Source: Chryseobacterium sp. Leaf201 (GTDB lineage: Bacteria > Bacteroidota > Bacteroidia > Flavobacteriales > Weeksellaceae). Taken from it: a stretch of 43,057 bases of DNA. Shown piece after piece: positions 1 through 5,733 of this stretch (the stretch's first letter is position 1; each line of letters begins with the position of its first letter). Made by a program: the position numbers and the translations under genes. Under the pieces are notes generated by a model. That model was given only the letters and a program-made list of their open reading frames with translations, made no database searches and was not told the origin of the DNA. The stretch covers positions 1 to 43,057 of the forward strand of contig NZ_LMKA01000066.1 of assembly GCF_001421435.1 (NCBI RefSeq), in the 5' to 3' direction.

Positions 1-90
1 TTGAATGCAATTAGAAATAAAATCATCCATAGAGTTTATGCCCTAATAAAAAACAATTCTGTCTATGAAAATAAGTTGCATATGTCATAG
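1..90 (+). CDS. C-terminal tail of a possible transposase (partial, cut by window edge)
   Basis: An open frame runs from base 1 to a TAG at 88-90 and encodes 29 residues, including AIRNKIIHRVYALIKNN. This basic, helix-like tail resembles from memory the C-terminal ends of IS110-type transposases in Bacteroidota, but only the last residues are visible, so the family is a guess. It was not picked up as a full gene because its start lies outside the window. If correct, the defence island that follows is bordered by a mobile element. Confidence 0.4.
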   Translation: MNAIRNKIIHRVYALIKNNSVYENKLHMS

Positions 91-651
91 AAATCGAAGT
101 GACGGTCTGTCAGTTCATATGCTTGTTAAGAAAATTATATAAAATGTTCATTTGACTCCTTACAGTCGAACCACTTCGTTAGGTTTTACATTAATGCAAA
201 ACGAATCAAAAATCTAATTCTTTGTTCATTTTGCCTTGATGCAAAACGAACCAAAAGATCAAGACCCAAAACTTTCTTAACGCTACAAATTGAGCCGGCG
301 CTGAAAAGTTTAAACTCGCGCGGATTTAATATAGGCCTGTTGATCACTATTACCGCCGCGCTTCAAACACTAAACTTTTTTTGGTGGCCCGCTCTTTCAA
401 TTTGCTTAACGCTGAAAGTTTAATGGTCAGTTAAGGCCAAACAACAATCCTGTCGATCGCTGAACCGCCACCGTCTCTTCGAGTGTTTTTTGGAGCGTAG
501 CGAAGAAAAATGTATCGAGAAGTCAGTGTTATTAATTCACATATTCTTTTGTCTTGAAATCGAAGATTCGACGCAGTCAAACCATGCTTCAGTAACAAAA
601 AGAAATGATCGGAAAGCTGGAAAAACTTATTCAGGATAAATAAAAAATTAC
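91..651. other. Gene-free stretch rich in repeats and imperfect palindromes
   Basis: No convincing gene is seen in about 560 bases; the 74-codon frame on the minus strand (431-655) has no protein-like character and lies over a palindromic repeat. The stretch contains two related 27-base copies (191-217 and 236-262, both with the core ATGCAAAACGAA), a long imperfect inverted repeat at about 283-420 (CAAATTGA, AAAGTTTA and GCGCGG blocks recur in inverse order) and a palindromic element at about 476-525. Such units are common intergenic repeats in Bacteroidota. Confidence 0.5.
476..525. repeat. Palindromic interspersed repeat with GAGCGTAGCGAAG core
   Basis: The stretch begins with CTCTTCGAGTG and ends with TGTATCGAGAAG, so the two ends pair imperfectly, and it contains GGAGCGTAGCGAAG in the middle. 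The core is nearly the same as GAGCGTAGCCGAAG in the two palindromes that flank the GIY-YIG gene at 18 kb, so it is probably a distant member of the same repeat family. Confidence 0.5.
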
Positions 652-927
652 TCATTGCTGATCCGTCAGATGTTCTTTTAAAAGAAAAATAAGACCCAAC
701 TGTACACCAACCACCAGAATTAATTTGAGGATAAATGTTTTTTTTGCGTATTTGTGTTTAAAAAAGGTCATCCCGAGCAATGCTCCAAAAGTACCTCCCA
801 AAAATGTGAGGATCAGCAACACACTTTCGGATAGTCTGCGCTGCCCGTTTTTTGCCATCCGTTTATCCCATCCGAATGACAGGAATGTAAGGAGGGTTAT
901 GATGATGAGGTAGTATTTTAAGGCCAT
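652..927 (-). CDS. DUF1294 family small membrane protein
   Basis: This 91-residue protein has a hydrophobic N-terminal helix, then the conserved block GWDKRMAK...RLSESVLL, a glycine-rich helix (FLGGTFGALLGM) with FKHKYAKKTF behind it, and a last hydrophobic helix. That order, with an SE-LL motif and a GM--F-HK-K motif, is typical of DUF1294 (YsdA-like) inner-membrane proteins, whose function is unknown. The length is normal for the family and the ATG at 927 gives a complete first helix. It stands alone: the next gene on this strand ends 338 bases upstream. Confidence 0.85.
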   Translation of the reverse strand: MALKYYLIIITLLTFLSFGWDKRMAKNGQRRLSESVLLILTFLGGTFGALLGMTFFKHKYAKKTFILKLILVVGVQLGLIFLLKEHLTDQQ

Positions 928-1264
928 GTATTTTAAATTTTCCGGGATTAATAATCTAATTAGAGATTTGTAAATGTAAGGGGATATTTTAACAACAGTT
1001 TTGCCAACTTCCAGCTTTTTTAAGAAGAGACGATCTTAGCTAAGTGTTCAAATAGTTTGCTGTATTTTAATGTTTTACCATTTGAATCGACCTGTTCCGC
1101 AGCTTCAACTCAATTTTTAAATAATCAGGTTTCACAAAAATACATTATTAATGGTTTAAAACTTACTATAGGCTATAAAGTATTAAAGCCGGTTTGTTAT
1201 AAGTTGAAATCAAAGATTACTTAGAATAAAAAATCCTGAGTTCATACTCAGGATTCTAAAATTG
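928..1264. other. Intergenic stretch, no gene seen
   Basis: About 340 AT-rich bases lie between the kinase stop and the DUF1294 start. Apart from the terminator hairpin at its right end no gene, clear promoter or repeat was recognised. The DUF1294 promoter should be here but no TAnnTTTG box stands out. Confidence 0.4.
1226..1255 (-). terminator. Intrinsic terminator of the viperin-kinase unit
   Basis: AATCCTGAG (1232-1240) and CTCAGGATT (1247-1255) form a perfect 9-bp stem with a 6-base loop. Read on the minus strand the stem is followed by TTTTATT, which is a good intrinsic terminator about 10 bases after the kinase stop codon. Confidence 0.8.
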
Positions 1265-1930
1265 TTACTTTTGTTTTTCTTGGTTAGGGTTCATTTGCTT
1301 TCCACGGTCACCTTGGCTTTGGTCATACTGTAGATTAGTACCTTTCTCACCCTTATTCGGATTTTTAATGTTGCTCTCATTGTCTTTCGGATCAATTTTC
1401 TTTTTCATTTTTTTTAATTTTAATTGTGTTATAATATAGTTTACGATTTCCTGCGGTGTTGTCATATCATCAATATGAATAACAAGGTCATAATGTGATT
1501 CCAGCGTATAATCAATGCCATACGAATTTACAAACTGCCTTTTAAAAAATCTGTTGCGTTCTGCAACGGTCCTGAACGTTTCATCCGGCCGGTTGGCTTT
1601 TTTAAGCCTTTCCACTGCCTTTTCTTCAGAGATTTTCAGAAAGACATGGAAAGCATCCGCAATAAACCTGAAACCCAGCCGATAATCCATTACCAGATGG
1701 TCTCCGGCATTGCAGTACGATGAGAATTCCTCATCAATTTCCTGATCCAGTACCGGATTCCCTGTACATTTATTTTGAAAATCAATAATGTTCAGTCCTT
1801 CCCTTTCTGCTCGTTCCCTTATTATGTTCCCTAATGAAATAAAATCATAGCCCAGTTGCATTGCCAATAATCTGCCCACTGTACTTTTCCCGGAAGCCAC
1901 TTCTCCGGATAGTGTAATTTTTGTTTTCAT
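1265..1930 (-). CDS. P-loop nucleotide kinase next to viperin (CMPK2/cytidylate-kinase-like role), with unusual C-terminal tail
   Basis: Taking the ATG at 1930, which lies 16 bases after the viperin stop, gives 221 residues. The Walker A motif GEVASGKST is at residues 9-17, and LGYDFISLG and an IIRERAEREG stretch follow as in (d)CMP/cytidylate-type kinases; an arginine-containing lid-like segment (RPDETFRTVAERNR) sits near residue 135. The longer open frame upstream overlaps the viperin gene and is not needed. Its likely job is to supply or recycle the nucleotide used by viperin, as CMPK2 does beside eukaryotic viperin; this is inferred from position and the substrate was not read from sequence. 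The last ~47 residues (from MKKKIDPKDN) look like a separate small flavobacterial protein joined in frame; an ATG at 1408 preceded by an AT-rich run could also start it alone. Confidence 0.75.
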   Translation of the reverse strand: MKTKITLSGEVASGKSTVGRLLAMQLGYDFISLGNIIRERAEREGLNIIDFQNKCTGNPVLDQEIDEEFSSYCNAGDHLVMDYRLGFRFIADAFHVFLKISEEKAVERLKKANRPDETFRTVAERNRFFKRQFVNSYGIDYTLESHYDLVIHIDDMTTPQEIVNYIITQLKLKKMKKKIDPKDNESNIKNPNKGEKGTNLQYDQSQGDRGKQMNPNQEKQK

Positions 1931-1946
1931 GCTAATATTTCTATGA

Positions 1947-2834
1947 TTAAGCCGGCTGTGTTTCCCATTGATAAAGTCCGCCCCTTTTAATAAACTTTTC
2001 ATAATTGTAATCCATCTGTCCGTAAGCCTTTTCAACTCCCGTTTCCATGATTGGCCGACTGTATTCCTGAAGCCCTTTTTTGTTGGTGAAAAACCTGCCG
2101 GCAGGATCGATCATCACATAGCTGTCTTTCATTTCTGCATTATCTTCGGTAACCATGATGTTTTCATCTTTAAAAGACCGGTGAGCAGCTATAAAATGAT
2201 CAAACTGTTCTTTACCGATTACAAATTCATCGATATGCTCGTCATTCTCACCTTTTATCGGCAGCACCTGAAATACCTTCCACCGTTCAGGCTGAGCATA
2301 TTGTATCAGGTCCGTTAAAGATTCCCGGTAATTCAGCTGATGCACTACCGTGTTGATCTTCAGCTGATAGCCAAAGTCTTTGATGCGGTCAATAAGATTT
2401 TTATAAAATTCAACAGTCAGAGGTCTTTTTCCTGCCACTGCCCTTCCGGAACTGATGTTAATGCCGTCATCTATACTGTCAATACTCAGGATGATCCAGT
2501 CTAATTTCCCCTGGTTTCTCATCAGGAAATCATCATCAAGCCTGGTCCCGTTGGTAACGATCATGGTGGTCATCCCGCTGTCCTTTGCGGTGCTGATCAG
2601 GTCTGAAATCCAGGGACACAGTGTGGGTTCGCCGCCGGCGAAAGTGATTTTCTCAAATCCGGATATCCCGATCTGCCGGACAAGCTCTACAGACTGTTCT
2701 CTTGCCAGGTGCCCTTTCGGGAGTATTTTTTTCGCATCCTGAAAAGTGGCAAAGCAAAATTTGCATCTCATGTTACATGGTTCCCAAAGGTGATAGTTTA
2801 CTGAAGGGATCCTCCCCTCAAAAGGTGTTGTCAT
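1947..2834 (-). CDS. Prokaryotic viperin (radical SAM, ddh-nucleotide synthase)
   Basis: Starting at the ATG at 2834 (protein MTTPFEG..., 295 residues) gives the usual viperin length; an upstream frame to 2894 adds only a Cys-rich leader with no homology. Residues 20-27 hold the CNMRCKFC cluster (CxxxCxxC) that binds the 4Fe-4S centre, followed by FAGGEP, the SAM-contact motif. The second half carries the viperin signatures RWKVFQVLPIKGEN, FVIGKEQFDHF, EMKDSYVMID and a GGLYQW end, all matching human viperin in the same order. Viperins convert a nucleoside triphosphate (CTP in humans) to the 3'-deoxy-3',4'-didehydro form, which ends viral RNA chains; which base this enzyme uses cannot be told here. 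It is followed by a nucleotide kinase in the same unit and belongs to a defence island. Confidence 0.95.
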   Translation of the reverse strand: MTTPFEGRIPSVNYHLWEPCNMRCKFCFATFQDAKKILPKGHLAREQSVELVRQIGISGFEKITFAGGEPTLCPWISDLISTAKDSGMTTMIVTNGTRLDDDFLMRNQGKLDWIILSIDSIDDGINISSGRAVAGKRPLTVEFYKNLIDRIKDFGYQLKINTVVHQLNYRESLTDLIQYAQPERWKVFQVLPIKGENDEHIDEFVIGKEQFDHFIAAHRSFKDENIMVTEDNAEMKDSYVMIDPAGRFFTNKKGLQEYSRPIMETGVEKAYGQMDYNYEKFIKRGGLYQWETQPA

Positions 2835-2889
2835 TGTTATTTTACTGTTTTTTTGTTGTACTGAGTAATAAGCAAAACAACATCCGGAA

Positions 2890-2930
2890 AACAATAAAAA
2901 TGCGTTTCCGGAAATATCACCGGAAACGCA
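2890..2930 (-). terminator. Intrinsic terminator behind the LytTR gene
   Basis: TGCGTTTCCGG (2901-2911) and CCGGAAACGCA (2920-2930) form a perfect 11-bp stem with an 8-base loop. On the minus strand it is followed by TTTTTATTGT. It lies about 35 bases behind the LytTR stop and before the viperin start, so the regulator and viperin are probably separate transcripts. Confidence 0.85.
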
Positions 2931-2965
2931 GGAACAAAAAGTTTTTTATGAGGAATGAGAGCGGC

Positions 2966-3733
2966 TTAGCCTAAGATTTTTTTCAGGGCACCCTGATAAT
3001 TTTCAGACACCGGCAAATGGCGGGACTCTATTTTACCGTTGTCACCGAAAAGGCTGATCTCCACCGTTTCTTCTTTTTTATGGTAACACCGGATGTGCCT
3101 TTTATTCACCCGGAAAGATTTATGGATGGTTACAAACTGGCTTGTCAGCAGGCCCTTCTCTTCCATCCTGGAAAAAGAAAAGTCGACGAGGTTTTCAGGC
3201 TTCCGGTTAATGAAGTGGATCTGTTTGTTGTTGGATTCAGATCCGGCCTGCTTATCGGCACAGAGATATACGATCTCATCGATCAGGATCCGGTTCTTTT
3301 TGGTTCTGTTGAAATCAAGGTACACATACCGGAGCCCGGAGAACAGTTCCACTTCCCGAAGGAACCTGGTAAAGCTTTTAACAAACTGCTCTTCCGTAAA
3401 AGGCTTGGTGATATGATCTACACAAATTTCCGCATCGCGTTTCAGGTGCTCGATATGCTCAATATAATCGGCGGTATTGATGCTTGCAAAGAACACCGGG
3501 ATTTTCAGTTCCTGCGCGACTTCCATCCCCGTCATGCTGTCGTTGCCCAAATCCAGATCTGCCACCAGAATATCGGGATGTGCCTGTACTGTTCCAAGCT
3601 GCTCAAAGAAATGGTCGGATGACCTGCTCCTGAGCACAATCCTCGCATTTGGAATCTTATTGAGATAAGCTTCCAGCTTTTCCAGATGCTTAGAGTTGTC
3701 TTCGAGGAGGGCGATGCGGTAAGTGTGGGTCAT
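2966..3733 (-). CDS. LytTR-family response regulator (orphan)
   Basis: The 255-residue protein has an N-terminal receiver domain (about 5-125) with the acidic pair E11/D12, phospho-acceptor D59 in VADLDLG and the lysine in ITKPF, and a C-terminal LytTR DNA-binding domain (about 145-255) marked by IDEIVYLCADKQ, FVTIHKSFRVNKRHI and LPVSENYQ. No histidine kinase lies beside it. It sits between the DUF262 gene (80 bases upstream) and viperin, with its own terminator. It could control one of the neighbouring defence units, but no target site was identified. Confidence 0.85.
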   Translation of the reverse strand: MTHTYRIALLEDNSKHLEKLEAYLNKIPNARIVLRSRSSDHFFEQLGTVQAHPDILVADLDLGNDSMTGMEVAQELKIPVFFASINTADYIEHIEHLKRDAEICVDHITKPFTEEQFVKSFTRFLREVELFSGLRYVYLDFNRTKKNRILIDEIVYLCADKQAGSESNNKQIHFINRKPENLVDFSFSRMEEKGLLTSQFVTIHKSFRVNKRHIRCYHKKEETVEISLFGDNGKIESRHLPVSENYQGALKKILG

Positions 3734-3813
3734 CTATGTTTCTTAATTGATTTGCAAAATTTATAAAAAATTAATTCTATTACTATAGCTGATCTTATTG
3801 CAAAATATCATTG

Positions 3814-5649
3814 TTACCAAATAATGTTGGCAATATCAAACAACAGTTTATGTCTTTCTTCTAATTCCTCTGCTCCAAATTGGTCATATGACTTAAAGTT
3901 CAATTTATAAACATTAATCATCTTGTAGAAATCTAATTTTGATTTATATGAATCTGCTCTTAAAGTTTCATTCCAATACAATGTATTAGAATATGATTTC
4001 AATTTCTTTTTAAAATTTTCATTATTACTAGAAATATTGTCCAATCCTTTTAATAAGAGTAATCCGCCTAATCGATTACGCTCTCTCTCAAAAACTTCTT
4101 CATTATTATCAAACAGTAGTAAATTTTCTGCGTTATAAGATAAAATATGCTCAATATGAAAACCATTAACTGCACCAGTATTCTGAACAAGGTTATAAAA
4201 AGTTTGCTTCATTTCCATCTTCGTGTTGGACGATATGAATTTTTCTATTCTGGCAAAAAAATATCTTTTAAATCTTTTATCCAAGTCAATACCTGTTTCT
4301 CTGAATAAGTTGTAATTTAATTTATTTTCTACAGGTAATTGTCTTTGATTTGAAAGCTCTTGTAATAAAAAGTTATCAAAAACCTCTTGTATTTTTTCTA
4401 GTGATTGATTTCGAATATCAGAACTTAGCTTATAAATACCAGTAGCAAAAGAATTACTATTATAGCCTCTCTGTAATTGTAACAGACAAAATAACTTATC
4501 TAGATTTTTACTTATGGAAAATATTTTTTGCTCCTCATCAGGATCATTAAGAACACAGGCAGACATTATTAGCAAAAATTGCGAATTCATGTCTGTAAGA
4601 TTATTATAAAAAACATATGGTTGATTATCATTAAATTCTCTGTAATAGTTATAAACTTTTGCGTAAATATTTGTATAATAAACAAAATCATTTAATAAAA
4701 ATGTTTTTACGCCTTTTGGATTATGCTTTAACATTAAAGTTTGATTATATTCATCCTCAAACATTACACGATGATAATCTTTATCAAATTTTTGGGCTAG
4801 ACCTCTCGTTTCTGATAATTTACCCTTAAGAAAATAGATAAAAAACTCATCTATTTCATCTTCTTTGAAACTATTAATTAACTTGACTTGATTATCCCAA
4901 ATCTCATTAAAATCTAATGACACAAGTTCATCCTTATCAATCTGCCCTAGAAGTTTGCCTTTGAGAATTTCGTAGGGTTTCAGTTTTATACCTCGATCAT
5001 TGATGACTTCAAAAACCATTGGAACATCAGTTTGCTTAACATCAAGATTTATTAATACTAATCTTCGTAGAAAATAGAAGACAAAAGTTTCAAATTCTTT
5101 TTTATCGTCAAGCACATTCAGCCATTTTGAGATTTCAATATAATTCTTAACCATATTTTTTGCCGTAACACCTGATGAAGTGTCTATTTCATTTGGGTCT
5201 TTACCATCAAACAGATCTTGCATTGCAGTGATATGGAGGGTATGGTTCATCCAAAATTCTTTTTTGAATCCTGAAGTTCCCATAATCTTACTTTTAATCC
5301 AATCAATTAAATCAGACTTGTGCAACTCTGATAGGTGTTTTAATTTGATAAGAATTAATGTTAGAGTTGTTAATCTTTGCTGACCATCAACAACAAATAA
5401 TTTGCCTTCTACTAAGTTTGTAACATAAGTATTGAGATAATACCAAGAGAATTTATCAATTAACTGATCTATTCGAATATCTGAGTCCTTAAACTTTTTA
5501 TATTCTTCGTTAAAACGGTAAAAAACATCTTCTAATAGTCTTTTTACTGGTTCCTCATTCCATTTATACTGCCTTTGATAAAAATCAATAAAATAAGTTG
5601 TATTTGAAAAAACACTGTCAATGTTTTGTTTGTCTGGTGAAATATCCAT
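3814..5649 (-). CDS. DUF262/DUF1524 protein (GmrSD-like nuclease)
   Basis: This 611-residue protein begins with a DUF262 domain: FYQRQYKW near residue 24 and the hallmark VVDGQQRLTTL at 86-96, a ParB/Srx-like NTP-binding motif. The C-terminus holds a DUF1524 His-Me finger: HIEHIL (His498, His501), then RNRLGGLLLLKGLDN and N-x(2)-FKKKLKSY. The pair is found in GmrSD-type modification-dependent (type IV) restriction enzymes and relatives such as SspE and BrxU, which cut foreign, often modified, DNA using NTP hydrolysis. A fused single-chain form like this is common. The middle (about 150-480) is AT-rich coding with no domain I can name. It lies 84 bases behind the RT-nitrilase gene on the same strand and probably shares its transcript. 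Confidence 0.85.
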   Translation of the reverse strand: MDISPDKQNIDSVFSNTTYFIDFYQRQYKWNEEPVKRLLEDVFYRFNEEYKKFKDSDIRIDQLIDKFSWYYLNTYVTNLVEGKLFVVDGQQRLTTLTLILIKLKHLSELHKSDLIDWIKSKIMGTSGFKKEFWMNHTLHITAMQDLFDGKDPNEIDTSSGVTAKNMVKNYIEISKWLNVLDDKKEFETFVFYFLRRLVLINLDVKQTDVPMVFEVINDRGIKLKPYEILKGKLLGQIDKDELVSLDFNEIWDNQVKLINSFKEDEIDEFFIYFLKGKLSETRGLAQKFDKDYHRVMFEDEYNQTLMLKHNPKGVKTFLLNDFVYYTNIYAKVYNYYREFNDNQPYVFYNNLTDMNSQFLLIMSACVLNDPDEEQKIFSISKNLDKLFCLLQLQRGYNSNSFATGIYKLSSDIRNQSLEKIQEVFDNFLLQELSNQRQLPVENKLNYNLFRETGIDLDKRFKRYFFARIEKFISSNTKMEMKQTFYNLVQNTGAVNGFHIEHILSYNAENLLLFDNNEEVFERERNRLGGLLLLKGLDNISSNNENFKKKLKSYSNTLYWNETLRADSYKSKLDFYKMINVYKLNFKSYDQFGAEELEERHKLLFDIANIIW

Positions 5650-5733
5650 TGTAAGTTAAAATTTAGGTTATTCTTAATTTATTTTTTACTCCAACTTCTG
5701 GCAATTATATAACGTTATATTTTTCCGAATTAA

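Noticed and set aside
431..655. 74-codon frame on the minus strand as a gene
   Set aside because: It runs through a palindromic repeat, has no domain and lies directly against the DUF1294 stop; best read as repeat DNA.
1931..2035. Longer start of the kinase frame (to 2035), overlapping viperin
   Set aside because: The added 35 residues have no family pattern, whereas MKTKITLSGEVASGKST at 1930 gives a normal P-loop N-terminus right after the viperin stop.
3017..3622. 201-codon plus-strand frame opposite the LytTR gene
   Set aside because: It is the mirror of a well-supported response regulator gene and contains no domain.
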